A stretch of DNA of 64,000 nt from contig NZ_CP125642.1 of NCBI RefSeq assembly GCF_030053155.1, positions 372,001-436,000 of the forward strand, written 5' to 3'. A model generated the notes under the pieces. That model saw only the letters and a program-made list of their open reading frames with translations, was not told the DNA's origin and did no database searches. Origin of the DNA: Rhizobium sp. BT03. Its GTDB lineage: Bacteria; Pseudomonadota; Alphaproteobacteria; Rhizobiales; Rhizobiaceae. Positions 37,772 through 46,269 of this stretch are shown here, in pieces (position 1 is the first letter of the stretch; every line of letters begins with the position of its first letter). The position numbers and the translations under genes were made by a program.

Positions 37772-37853
37772 TCGGTGTCATCAGGACAAAGAGCTGAGCG
37801 CGTCGCATCCGATGCGGCGCGCCGGAGAACTCCCTCCCAGCTGAAATGAACTT

Positions 37854-37878
37854 CCGGCCGCGCGTGGCGCGCGGCCGG
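37854..37878 (+). promoter_or_regulatory. Very stable intra-operon hairpin after agpA
   Basis: Eleven-base all-GC stem CCGGCCGCGCG / CGCGCGGCCGG with a three-base loop. It has no T tract and so should not terminate strongly, but it would block 3' exonucleases and stabilise the agpA message. It abuts the ATG at 37881, which argues against that codon as the agpB start. Confidence 0.6.
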
Positions 37879-37943
37879 ATATGACCAACGAGCCGGCCGC
37901 GCCGACAAGGAGCGACTGGCGGCAAGGAAAAGCGGACCGTCCG

Positions 37944-38951
37944 ATGTTACGATTCCTGCTCGTGCGCATAGCCTCCGCGATCCCCGTCCTCTTCATCCTG
38001 AGCGTGGTGACCTTCGCGATCATCCAGGCTCCGCCCGGCGACTACGCCGACTATATAAGATCGCAGCTGATCAACCAGGGCGGCGCTTCCTACGCCCAGG
38101 CCGACGCCCAGGCACAGGCCTACCGGGTCGAACACGGCCTGGATAAGCCGATGGTCGTGCAATACGTCAACTGGATCGGCGGCATCGTCACCCGCGGCGA
38201 TTTCGGCTACAGCATGTTCTACAACAAGCCGGTCGCCGATGTCGTTGCCGAGCGGCTGCCGCGCACGCTGCTCTTGGCGCTCGTCTGCCACATCTTCGCT
38301 TCCGTGCTCGGCATCGGCTTCGGCATCTGGGCGGCGACCCGCCAATACAGCTGGATCGACAGCACGCTTTCGGCGGTTTCCTTTCTCGGCATGACGGTGC
38401 CGCGCTTCCTGATGGCGCTGATCATCGTCTATCTCCTGGTCTTCCAGTTCAACGTGTCGGAGATCGGCAGCTTCTTCTCGCCGCAATATGGCGGGGCGCC
38501 CTGGTCGTGGGCGAAATTCGTCGACCTCGTCCACCATGTCTGGCCGGTCGTGGCGATCGCCACCTTCGGCGGGCTCGCCTACAATATGCGGGTGATGCGC
38601 GGCAACCTGCTCGATACGCTGAATGCCCAATATGTCGAGACGGCCAGGGCCAAGGGGCTTTCCGGCGGGGCGGTGGTGATGCGCCACGCGGTGCCGAATG
38701 CGCTGCACCCGCTGGTGATGTATCAGGGCGTCGTGCTGCCCTACATGCTGACCGGCGAGATCGAGACCGCCATCATCTTTGCGCTACCGACCGTCGGCCC
38801 GGCGATCGTCGGCTCGATGGCGATCGGCGACGTCTATGTCACCGCCACCTTCATGTTGGTGCTGTCGGCGACGCTGATCGTCGGCAACATCATCGCCGAC
38901 ATGCTGCTGGCGCTGCTCGACCCGCGTGTCCGCCAATATGAAGGAGCCTGA
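37944..38951 (+). CDS. agpB: Alpha-galactoside ABC transporter permease (DppB type)
   Basis: 335-residue inner-membrane permease. MLRFLLVRIASAIPVLFILSVVTFAII is the typical first segment of DppB/OppB proteins; the periplasmic loop contains HGLDKPMVVQYVNWI, and the EAA-type loop is ETARAKGLSGGAVVMRHAVPNA. I use the ATG at 37944, which gives the usual N-terminus; the frame is open back to an ATG at 37881 directly behind a hairpin. The stop is one base before the agpC start. Confidence 0.88.
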   Translation: MLRFLLVRIASAIPVLFILSVVTFAIIQAPPGDYADYIRSQLINQGGASYAQADAQAQAYRVEHGLDKPMVVQYVNWIGGIVTRGDFGYSMFYNKPVADVVAERLPRTLLLALVCHIFASVLGIGFGIWAATRQYSWIDSTLSAVSFLGMTVPRFLMALIIVYLLVFQFNVSEIGSFFSPQYGGAPWSWAKFVDLVHHVWPVVAIATFGGLAYNMRVMRGNLLDTLNAQYVETARAKGLSGGAVVMRHAVPNALHPLVMYQGVVLPYMLTGEIETAIIFALPTVGPAIVGSMAIGDVYVTATFMLVLSATLIVGNIIADMLLALLDPRVRQYEGA

Positions 38952-38952
38952 G

Positions 38953-40092
38953 ATGCTGGCTTTCGACTCCTCGCCGCCACCGCCGACGACGACCGAACCT
39001 TCGGTCAGCAAGCCATCGCGCGGGCATGAGAGCTACATCGCCCTGGTCTGGCGCCGGCTCAGGCGCTCGTGGACCGGCATGGCCGGGCTCATCCTCGTCG
39101 GCCTGCTGCTGCTCATGGCGATCTTTGCCGATTTCGTTGCGCCGATGGACCCGAAGGCGACCGATGTCGGCTTCGCCCCGCCGCAGGTGATGAGCTTCCA
39201 CGACAAGGACGGCAATTTCGTCTTCCAGCCGCGCGTCTATGCGCTGTCGGATTCCGAGGAACTCGACCCGGTCACCTTCCAGCCGATCGTCGGTATGGAT
39301 TACGACAATCCGAGGCTGCTCGGCTTCTTCGTCAAGGGCGCCGAATACAAGCTGTTCGGCCTGATCCCGGCGGAGCGCCACTTCTTCGGCTCGACCGACG
39401 GCCAGCCGGTGCATTTCCTCGGCACCGACAAATTCGGCCGCGACGTGCTGTCGCGCGCCATCATCGGCTCGCGCATCTCGCTGATGATCGCGCTGACCGT
39501 CGTCTTCATCGTCACGCTGATCGGCACCACGGTCGGCATGGTCTCCGGCTATTTCGGCGGCACATTCGATGTCTGGCTGCAGCGTTTCGTCGAGCTGGTG
39601 CTCGCCTTCCCGCAGCTGCCGCTCTACCTGGCGCTGACCTCGCTGATCCCGGTGACGGCGCCGACCAATGTCTTTCTCGCCTTCGTCATTATCGTCATGT
39701 CGGCGCTCGGCTGGGCGCAGATGTCGCGCGAGGTGCGCGGCAAGACCCTGGCGCTCGCCCGCATCGATTATGTGAGGGCGGCGATGGCGGTCGGCGCCAC
39801 CGACCGGCGCATCATCCTGCAGCATATTTTCCCGAATGTGATGAGCCACGTCATCGTCGCGGTGACGCTCGCCATACCGAGCGTCGTGCTTCTCGAATCC
39901 TTCCTCGGTTTCTTAGGCTTTGCCGTCAAGCCGCCGCTGATTTCCTGGGGGCTGATGCTGCAGGATACGGCGACCTATTCGGTGATCGGCTCCTATCCCT
40001 GGATTCTCTCTCCCGTCGGCTTCGTGCTCGTCACTGTCTTCGCCTTCAATGCGCTGGGCGATGGACTGCGTGACGCAGTCGATCCTTATTGA
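38953..40092 (+). CDS. agpC: Alpha-galactoside ABC transporter permease (DppC type)
   Basis: 379-residue permease. After a 45-residue cytoplasmic arm comes the first segment GLILVGLLLLMAIFADFVAPMDP. A long periplasmic insert (about residues 70-150) distinguishes it from short DppC proteins. The block FLGTDKFGRDVLSRAIIGSRISL is the family hallmark, and the EAA loop is YVRAAMAVGATDRRIILQHIFPN. AAGGAG is six bases before the ATG at 38953. It pairs with AgpB. Confidence 0.9.
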   Translation: MLAFDSSPPPPTTTEPSVSKPSRGHESYIALVWRRLRRSWTGMAGLILVGLLLLMAIFADFVAPMDPKATDVGFAPPQVMSFHDKDGNFVFQPRVYALSDSEELDPVTFQPIVGMDYDNPRLLGFFVKGAEYKLFGLIPAERHFFGSTDGQPVHFLGTDKFGRDVLSRAIIGSRISLMIALTVVFIVTLIGTTVGMVSGYFGGTFDVWLQRFVELVLAFPQLPLYLALTSLIPVTAPTNVFLAFVIIVMSALGWAQMSREVRGKTLALARIDYVRAAMAVGATDRRIILQHIFPNVMSHVIVAVTLAIPSVVLLESFLGFLGFAVKPPLISWGLMLQDTATYSVIGSYPWILSPVGFVLVTVFAFNALGDGLRDAVDPY

Positions 40093-40102
40093 GGTGATTG
40101 AT

Positions 40103-41770
40103 ATGGCTCTTTCCCTGGTCAATTCCTTCGCCCCGCCCGTCCGCCACGACCATGACGGCCGCTCGGACACGCCTGTTATCGATGCCCGCAATGTGGCGGT
40201 GAATTTCAAGGTCGAGGACGGCATGGTCGAAGCCGTCAAGGACGTCTCCTTCCAGCTCTATCGCGGCGAGACCATCGCCATCGTCGGCGAATCCGGCTCC
40301 GGCAAATCGGTGACGGCGCGAACGGTGATGGGGCTTCTGTCGAAGCGCGCCGTCGTCTCCGGCAAATCGACGGTTTCCTATGACGGCAGCAATATCCTCA
40401 AATTCTCCGAGCGGGAGCGCCGGAAGCTGCGCGGCGACCGCATCTCGATGATCTTTCAGGAGCCGATGAGCTCGCTGAACCCGATCTATACGATCGGCAG
40501 CCAGATCGTCGAGGCGATCCGCGTGCATCGCCGGATGAGCCGCAGGCAAGCGGAACAGCGGGCACTGGAACTGCTCGAACATGTGCAGATCCCCGATCCC
40601 GCCGCGCGCATCCGGCAATATCCGCATCAGCTTTCCGGCGGCCAGCGCCAGCGCGTGATGATCGCCATGGCGCTCGCCAACGATCCGGACGTCTTGATCG
40701 CCGACGAGCCGACGACGGCGCTCGATGTCACCGTGCAGGCGCAGATCCTCAACCTGATCCGCAACCTGCAGAAGGAAATGGGGATGGCCGTCATCCTCAT
40801 CACCCACGACCTGACGGTGGTGCGGCAGTTTTCCGATTACGTCTATGTCATGCAGCATGGCGAAGTGCGCGAGCACAACACCACCGAAGCTTTGTTTGCC
40901 AATCCGCAGCACGCCTATACAAGGCATCTGCTTGCCTCCGAGCCGCGCGGCGAGGCCAACCCGCTGCCGGCGGGATCGGATGTCATCCTCGACGCCAAGG
41001 GCGTGCGCGTCGCCTTCATGCTGCGCCACGGTTCCTTCCTCAAGCCGGCGATGCGCGAGCTTGTCGCCGTCGACAGCCTTGATCTGACGCTGCGCCGTCA
41101 CGAGACGCTCGGCCTCGTCGGTGAATCCGGCTCCGGCAAGACGACTTTCGGCCAGGCGATCCTGCGGCTGAATACGCCCGACAGCGGCGAGATCCATTTC
41201 GACCATCAGCCGATCCACGGGCTTTCCAGAGCCGAGATGCGGCCGCTACGGGCCCGCATGCAGGTGGTGTTCCAGGACCCGTTCTCCTCGCTCAACCCGC
41301 GCATGACGATCGGCCAGATCATCGAGGAAGGCCTCGTCGTCAACAAGCTGGGCGCCACCAGGGCCGAACGGCAGGACCGGGTGCGCGAGGCGCTGATATC
41401 AGCCGGCATGCCCGGCAATATCCTCTCGCGTTTCCCGCATGAATTTTCCGGCGGCCAGCGCCAGCGCATCGCCATTGCCCGCGCCATCGCGCTGGAGCCG
41501 GAATTTATCCTGCTCGACGAGCCGACATCGGCACTCGACCTTTCCGTCCAGGCGCAGATCATTGAACTCTTGCGCAAGCTGCAGGACGAGCGCGGCTTGA
41601 GCTACCTCTTCATCTCCCACGACCTCAAGGTCGTCCGGGCCCTCTGCCATCGCGTCATCGTCATGCAGCACGGCAAGATCGTCGAAGAGGGCCCCGTGAA
41701 CGAAGTTCTCACCCATCCCAAGACCGCCTACACCGAACGGCTCGTCAAAGCCGCTTTCGAGGTAGCATGA
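40103..41770 (+). CDS. agpD: Alpha-galactoside ABC transporter, fused double ATPase
   Basis: 555 residues carrying two complete ABC ATPase domains in one chain, equivalent to DppD and DppF together. The first has [20 protein letters not shown] and [12 protein letters not shown]; the second has [18 protein letters not shown] and [12 protein letters not shown]. Each domain ends with the oligopeptide-type C-terminal region. GAGGTG precedes the ATG at 40103 by six bases. It energises AgpB-AgpC. The fusion is common in this transporter subfamily. Confidence 0.92.
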   Translation: MALSLVNSFAPPVRHDHDGRSDTPVIDARNVAVNFKVEDGMVEAVKDVSFQLYRGETIAIVGESGSGKSVTARTVMGLLSKRAVVSGKSTVSYDGSNILKFSERERRKLRGDRISMIFQEPMSSLNPIYTIGSQIVEAIRVHRRMSRRQAEQRALELLEHVQIPDPAARIRQYPHQLSGGQRQRVMIAMALANDPDVLIADEPTTALDVTVQAQILNLIRNLQKEMGMAVILITHDLTVVRQFSDYVYVMQHGEVREHNTTEALFANPQHAYTRHLLASEPRGEANPLPAGSDVILDAKGVRVAFMLRHGSFLKPAMRELVAVDSLDLTLRRHETLGLVGESGSGKTTFGQAILRLNTPDSGEIHFDHQPIHGLSRAEMRPLRARMQVVFQDPFSSLNPRMTIGQIIEEGLVVNKLGATRAERQDRVREALISAGMPGNILSRFPHEFSGGQRQRIAIARAIALEPEFILLDEPTSALDLSVQAQIIELLRKLQDERGLSYLFISHDLKVVRALCHRVIVMQHGKIVEEGPVNEVLTHPKTAYTERLVKAAFEVA

Positions 41771-41792
41771 CTATCGAATGCCGGAGGTTATA

Positions 41793-43163
41793 ATGGCAGC
41801 AAATCCCAAGATTACATTCATCGGAGCAGGCTCCACCGTTTTCATGAAGAACATCATCGGCGACGTGTTGCAGCGTCCGGCGCTGTCGGGCGCGACGATC
41901 GCGCTGATGGATCTCAACCCGCAGCGGCTTGAGGAAAGCGCTATCGTCGTCAACAAGCTGATCTCGACGCTCGGGGTCAAGGCCAAGGCAGAGACCTATT
42001 CCGACCAGCGCAAGGCGCTTGCCGGCGCCGATTTCGTCGTCGTCGCCTTCCAGATCGGCGGCTATGAGCCCTGCACCGTCACCGATTTCGAGGTGCCGAA
42101 GAAATACGGGCTGCGCCAGACGATCGCCGATACGCTGGGCGTCGGCGGCATCATGCGGGGCTTACGCACCGTGCCGCATCTCTGGAAGGTCTGCGAGGAC
42201 ATGCTCGCCGTCTGCCCCGAGGCGATCATGCTGCAATATGTCAACCCGATGGCGATCAACACCTGGGCGATATCGGAGAAATACCCCACCATCCGCCAGG
42301 TCGGCCTCTGCCACTCAGTGCAGGGCACGGCGATGGAGCTCGCCCACGACCTCGACATTCCCTACGAGGAAATCCGCTACCGCGCCGCCGGCATCAATCA
42401 CATGGCCTTCTATCTCAAATTCGAGCATCGCCAGGCCGACGGCTCCTACCGCAACCTCTATCCCGATCTGGTGCGCGGCTATCGCGAGGGTAGGGCGCCG
42501 AAGCCCGGCTGGAACCCGCGCTGCCCGAACAAGGTGCGTTACGAGATGCTGACGCGGCTCGGCTATTTCGTCACCGAAAGCTCGGAGCATTTCGCCGAAT
42601 ACACGCCCTATTTCATCAAGGAGGGCCGCGACGACCTGATCGAGAAATTCGGCATTCCGCTCGATGAATATCCCAAACGCTGCATCGAGCAGATCGAACG
42701 CTGGAAGGGCCAGGCGGAGGCCTATCGCAGCGCCGACAAGATCGAGGTGACGCCCTCGAAGGAATACGCCTCCTCGATCATCAACTCGGTCTGGACCGGC
42801 GAGCCCTCGGTGATCTACGGCAACGTCCGCAACAATGGCTGCATCACCTCGCTGCCGGAGAATTGCGCCGCCGAAGTGCCCTGCCTGGTCGACGCCTCCG
42901 GCATCCAGCCGACCTTCATCGGCGACCTGCCGCCGCAGCTGACCGCGCTGATCCGCACCAATATCAACGTCCAGGAATTGACGGTGCAGGCGCTGATGAC
43001 CGAAAATCGCGAGCACATCTACCACGCCGCGATGATGGACCCGCACACCGCAGCCGAACTCGACCTCGACCAGATCTGGTCGCTGGTCGACGACCTGCTC
43101 GCCACCCACGGCGACTGGCTGCCGGAATGGGCCCGCACATCCAACAAAGTTAAAGCCGCCTGA
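41793..43163 (+). CDS. agaL2: Alpha-galactosidase, glycoside hydrolase family 4 (second)
   Basis: 456-residue GH4 enzyme, a paralogue of agaL1 at the other end of the operon. GAGSTVFMKN is the dinucleotide-binding loop, LQYVNPMAINTW the substrate loop; metal ligands are the cysteine of GLCHSVQG and histidine of GINHMAFY. GGAGG lies five bases ahead of the ATG at 41793. It is closer to MelA of enterobacteria in length than AgaL1. Different sugar preference of the two enzymes is likely but not readable. A strong terminator follows. Confidence 0.9.
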   Translation: MAANPKITFIGAGSTVFMKNIIGDVLQRPALSGATIALMDLNPQRLEESAIVVNKLISTLGVKAKAETYSDQRKALAGADFVVVAFQIGGYEPCTVTDFEVPKKYGLRQTIADTLGVGGIMRGLRTVPHLWKVCEDMLAVCPEAIMLQYVNPMAINTWAISEKYPTIRQVGLCHSVQGTAMELAHDLDIPYEEIRYRAAGINHMAFYLKFEHRQADGSYRNLYPDLVRGYREGRAPKPGWNPRCPNKVRYEMLTRLGYFVTESSEHFAEYTPYFIKEGRDDLIEKFGIPLDEYPKRCIEQIERWKGQAEAYRSADKIEVTPSKEYASSIINSVWTGEPSVIYGNVRNNGCITSLPENCAAEVPCLVDASGIQPTFIGDLPPQLTALIRTNINVQELTVQALMTENREHIYHAAMMDPHTAAELDLDQIWSLVDDLLATHGDWLPEWARTSNKVKAA

Positions 43164-43191
43164 CCTTTTTCTCCCGGGTTAGGCGTCAAAG

Positions 43192-43225
43192 AGCCCCGCG
43201 GTGTGGCAACGACCGCGGGGCTTTT
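43192..43225 (+). terminator. Rho-independent terminator of the agp operon
   Basis: Stem AGCCCCGCGGT / ACCGCGGGGCT of eleven bases (an internal register may vary by one) with a nine-base loop and a TTTT tail, 28 bases after agaL2. It closes the operon and marks the border to the accessory region. Confidence 0.88.
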
Positions 43226-43299
43226 GCATCGAGGGATGCGCGCCGGCATTCATTTGCCGGAAGTCTAAATCCCCCGACCCATCGAGTTGCTCGTCGTCA

Positions 43300-43560
43300 T
43301 CGCCTTCCCAGGGCGAAGGCATCGAGGTGCGATTGGCCGAAGGCACCGGCATCCAACACTTCAATTCCGGCTCGGCATATTCGATGATGTGCCCGGGCGG
43401 AGAATCCGACGCGCGCCAGCCTAATTCTGCGAACTGATCGCATGCGACCAATAAGCGAGGTCAACCTCCGCCCCTGCTCGGACGCCCGGATCGTCACCAG
43501 GATCCGGCTGCCGTCCTTCGGTGCACTTGCCATCTGGCGCCAGCGATCTGGGTCGTCCAT
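43300..43560 (-). pseudogene. Decayed small gene (DUF551-like), two frameshifts
   Basis: Three reading frames in succession on the minus strand give one plausible protein. The first is MDDPDRWRQMASAPKDGSRILVTIRASEQG (43560 to about 43470). The second is EVDLAYWSHAISSQN and the third is LGWRASDSPPGHIIEYAEPELKCWMPVP. The pattern W..M.SAPKDG.RIL ... AYW ... W....WMP.P is that of the short phage/plasmid proteins grouped around DUF551. Two frame changes, near 43468 and 43443, break it. It is non-functional as read. Confidence 0.6.
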
Positions 43561-43631
43561 CGATTTTCCTCCTGCCTTGCTGCTGGGGCGAGTGTTGCCT
43601 CGTCGTCGGAGGTGGTCAACTCAAACTTTGT

Positions 43632-44279
43632 GGGAGCCGTCATCTATCGCGGCAGAGCTAGCGGCGATCGACGCGGTACTCGCCCGTTCTGACGCCGCTA
43701 TCGCCGAGGCCCAGACGCCCGAGCGCCTCGGCAGGATTGACAAGGATCCGCTCGTTTATGATCTCGACTGGGACAGGATGAACGCCTTGCTGAATGGCGC
43801 ACGACAGTCGGTGAGACTGAAGGCTTGCCGCCAGTGCTGCGAGCGATCATCGCCCTCGACGCCTGGAGCGTGCTGCAGGTCCTGCGGCACGCGCCGTGGT
43901 TTGGCCGGCTGCTCATCTCGCCGGGTTCAATCTCGGCCTCAAATCAATATCTGTGGATCGTCGCCGACATCGCCACCGAGACACGCGCCTTGCCGCTATC
44001 CTTGGTGGCCTCGCCGCGGCTGCCGAACTTGGCCTCAGAGAGCATGATCGGTTGTCGCTGCTGCGGCAAATGATGGAACGGCGGCTGGCCGGCTGGCGGG
44101 CGTCGTCAAAGCTGCCGGCCCTCGTCGAGCTCGTCATGTGCCGGCCACTGGTGTCGGCCGGGCATGGTCTCCGAAACCCTTGACGTGACACCGCAGGCGG
44201 CGCTCCGGATGGTCGGCGAGCTTGGGCTCAGGGAGTGACCGGGAGGGGGAGGTTTCGGGCGTGGGGGGCCTTTAGATAA
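43632..44279 (+). pseudogene. Decayed RHE_PE00001 (DUF1612/HTH) family gene
   Basis: Pieces in different frames match the order of this rhizobial plasmid family. They are SSIAAELAAIDAVLARSDAAI (43640-43700), DLDWDRMNALLNGARQS (near 43765), LPPVLRAIIALDAWSVLQVL (near 43835), FNLGLKSI (43927), and RLAGWRASSKLPALVELVM with MCRPLVS (44080-44160). The last is DVTPQAALRMVGELGL, then VTGRGRFRAWGAF ending at TAA 44279. At least three frame changes and an internal deletion between the first two pieces are needed. The gene is dead. Intact members are regulators or partition-linked proteins of unknown function. Confidence 0.7.
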
Positions 44280-44399
44280 GATGCAATTTCAATTGAGCGT
44301 CTCCGAGGAGATCACACGGTAAGTAAAATCGTGTTCCCGATAAAAATCACTTGATGGTTGCATAGCTGTAAAATAGTAGATGTACTTTGAGGGGACGCA

Positions 44400-44525
44400 A
44401 TGAGGAAGCTGAGAAAAACAATGTTGCCGTATGCGGCAATTGGTGACGACTTGTGCGCGTGCATGAATCACGCCACCGTTGCAACTGATCTCAAACCTTC
44501 ACTTGCTCTAATTTTCTGGCCATGA
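44400..44525 (+). CDS. 41-residue leader ORF coupled to the nuclease gene
   Basis: Short frame starting MRKLRKTMLPYAAIGDD and ending LALIFWP. It has GAGGGG five bases ahead of its ATG, while the downstream nuclease start (44522) has no Shine-Dalgarno sequence and overlaps this stop codon as ATGA, the same coupling as in the two following junctions. That makes translation of this frame likely. The peptide is basic at the N-terminus and hydrophobic at the C-terminus. It could be a true small component or only a translational leader. No similarity recognised. Confidence 0.5.
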   Translation: MRKLRKTMLPYAAIGDDLCACMNHATVATDLKPSLALIFWP

Positions 44526-45703
44526 GCGAGGTGGTTACAGAAATTGGTCCATCAGAGGCGTCTTGGCCATCGATTGATGACGCGAAGCCTGATGAAGAAG
44601 GGGGGCCCGTAGCTCGGACTGGTTTCAATTATCAAGACGAGATCGCTGTCGGCTTCCTTATCGAAATGCTGGAGCAACCGGAACTACTAAAGGTTCATTG
44701 CGAAACTCACGACGACATCGTGTTAATTCGCCAGGCAAACGGTGTTGCCCATCGAACTGCCGAGTATGTCCAGGTTAAAGCGAGCGAACAGGACAAACTT
44801 TGGTCCGTAGCCGATCTCTGCCAACGTAAGAAGACCAAGGTGGGTTCCTCCATCTTCGAGATTTCTCTTTCACGAGACAAGCATGAAGAGACTTCATTGT
44901 TTAGGTTGGTCACGCTGCGACCTGTAGTCACCGCCTTGGAACCTCTGACGTATGCATTAGAACCCCCCGGCCGATCCCTGGATTCCCAAGGAGTAATGGC
45001 TCTTTCCACCGAGCTTGAGTCCCGCTTTCCCGGCGTTTGCTCGCCAAAGGGGAATGGAGCGCGCTTCTGGGTCCAGAATTGCACATGGGATCAGCGGCAC
45101 AGCGAGGAAGCTGTTCGGAAAGATAATCTTCTCCGACTGATCCGATTGAGCGTGCGAGAGGGGCGTCCGCTGCTCGTTGAGCCGGCCGAAGTTCTATTGC
45201 TCGAGCTGCGGTCGATCGCAAAGACTGCCGGGGATGCCAAATGGCAACCTGATCGCGACAAAAAGATAGTCTCACGACAGCAGCTTCGCGCTTGGTGGGA
45301 TAGGCGAACTAGAGAGCTCATAGACGGTGCGGCGTCAACCTCGGGCGGGAAGCTTTCTACGAAAATGGAGGAAGCAGGACTGCCCGACGAGCTCGTCGGG
45401 CTGGCGCTTGAGATGCGGAGAGCATATGCGTCCGAAATCCGGGTTGCTCGTTATTTGGAACCCAGCGAGGCAGAACGTCTGCAACAGCGAGTCCAGTCTG
45501 AGGTCGTCTCCCTTCGTGCGCGCTTCATCGCCGGCCAAGTCGATTTAGATCCGCTTGGATTCCACGCGCTCTGCCTGGATCATATGGACGCGATCAACGC
45601 CGAGAGACCTGCAGTAAGCGAGGACCGATCAGCTTTTCTGAAAGGCTGCATGTACGACATCGCGGATCGATGCCTTCTTAGATTCACGAGGCGCGCGATA
45701 TGA
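44522..45703 (+). CDS. DUF4297-type nuclease, putative effector of an ABC-three-component system
   Basis: 393 residues. The N-terminal domain (residues 30-150) begins RTGFNYQDEIAVGFLIEML and carries CETHDDIVLI and EYVQVK, the pattern of DUF4297/Cap4-like PD-(D/E)xK nucleases (probable E61 or D65, then Q84-V-K86). The remaining 240 residues are helical and lack a motif I recognise; they probably sense or dock. It is the first large gene of a set with a middle component and an SMC-like ATPase, each joined by ATGA overlaps. It probably cleaves DNA when the ATPase is triggered. Codon and base composition differ visibly from the agp genes, pointing to acquisition. Confidence 0.78.
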   Translation: MSEVVTEIGPSEASWPSIDDAKPDEEGGPVARTGFNYQDEIAVGFLIEMLEQPELLKVHCETHDDIVLIRQANGVAHRTAEYVQVKASEQDKLWSVADLCQRKKTKVGSSIFEISLSRDKHEETSLFRLVTLRPVVTALEPLTYALEPPGRSLDSQGVMALSTELESRFPGVCSPKGNGARFWVQNCTWDQRHSEEAVRKDNLLRLIRLSVREGRPLLVEPAEVLLLELRSIAKTAGDAKWQPDRDKKIVSRQQLRAWWDRRTRELIDGAASTSGGKLSTKMEEAGLPDELVGLALEMRRAYASEIRVARYLEPSEAERLQQRVQSEVVSLRARFIAGQVDLDPLGFHALCLDHMDAINAERPAVSEDRSAFLKGCMYDIADRCLLRFTRRAI

Positions 45704-46269
45704 AGTCGATCAACCGACTCGGTACCCAGGCGATGAGTCTACCGCTATCAGCGGATGACATTGTGGAGTTTCATGCCGCTCGTCTGCTGCTGTTGATGCA
45801 CCTCTGCGGTGTCAACGGCCGAATCGACGGGCTCACAAAAATGGCTAAGCTTGACTTCTTTGCGCGCTACCCGGATTTTTTCGATGTTGCTCGAGCTGCC
45901 GTTACGTCTTCGGGCCCTACGACCGAGCCAGATGTGTCTGCTGGCGAAAGCGTAGAATCGGCAATGGTGCGTCATCACTATGGTCCCTGGGACAGGCGCT
46001 ATTATCATGTTCTTGCACATCTCGAGGCCAAGCGCTTGATCACAGTGACCAAGGATGGAAAATCATACCGGATCGCTCTCACGGATTTGGGCCGGGAGCG
46101 ATCAAAGACCCTCGCATCTCGCCCTTCGTTTGCGCCACTGGTTGAGAGGATGAGGCAAGTTAAGAAGACTTTTGGCGGAAAAACCGGCACCTTCCTCAAG
46201 GATCTGATTTATCGACTGTTCGACGCAGAGGTCGGTCGGCGCCCCATGGGAGAGAAGATTAGTCGATGA
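45700..46269 (+). CDS. Middle component of an ABC-three-component system
   Basis: 189 residues, with a winged-helix-like layout. FHAARLLLLMHLCGVNGRIDGLTKMAKLDFFARYP is followed by MVRHHYGPWDRRYYHVLAHLEAKRLI and a C-terminal FLKDLIYRLF. The KLDFF..P, YGPWD and LE.KGLI-type pattern is that of the middle components of ABC-3C systems classified by comparative genomics. These are thought to link the ABC ATPase to its effector. It overlaps the nuclease and ATPase genes by four bases each. The biochemical role is not established. Confidence 0.65.
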   Translation: MKSINRLGTQAMSLPLSADDIVEFHAARLLLLMHLCGVNGRIDGLTKMAKLDFFARYPDFFDVARAAVTSSGPTTEPDVSAGESVESAMVRHHYGPWDRRYYHVLAHLEAKRLITVTKDGKSYRIALTDLGRERSKTLASRPSFAPLVERMRQVKKTFGGKTGTFLKDLIYRLFDAEVGRRPMGEKISR

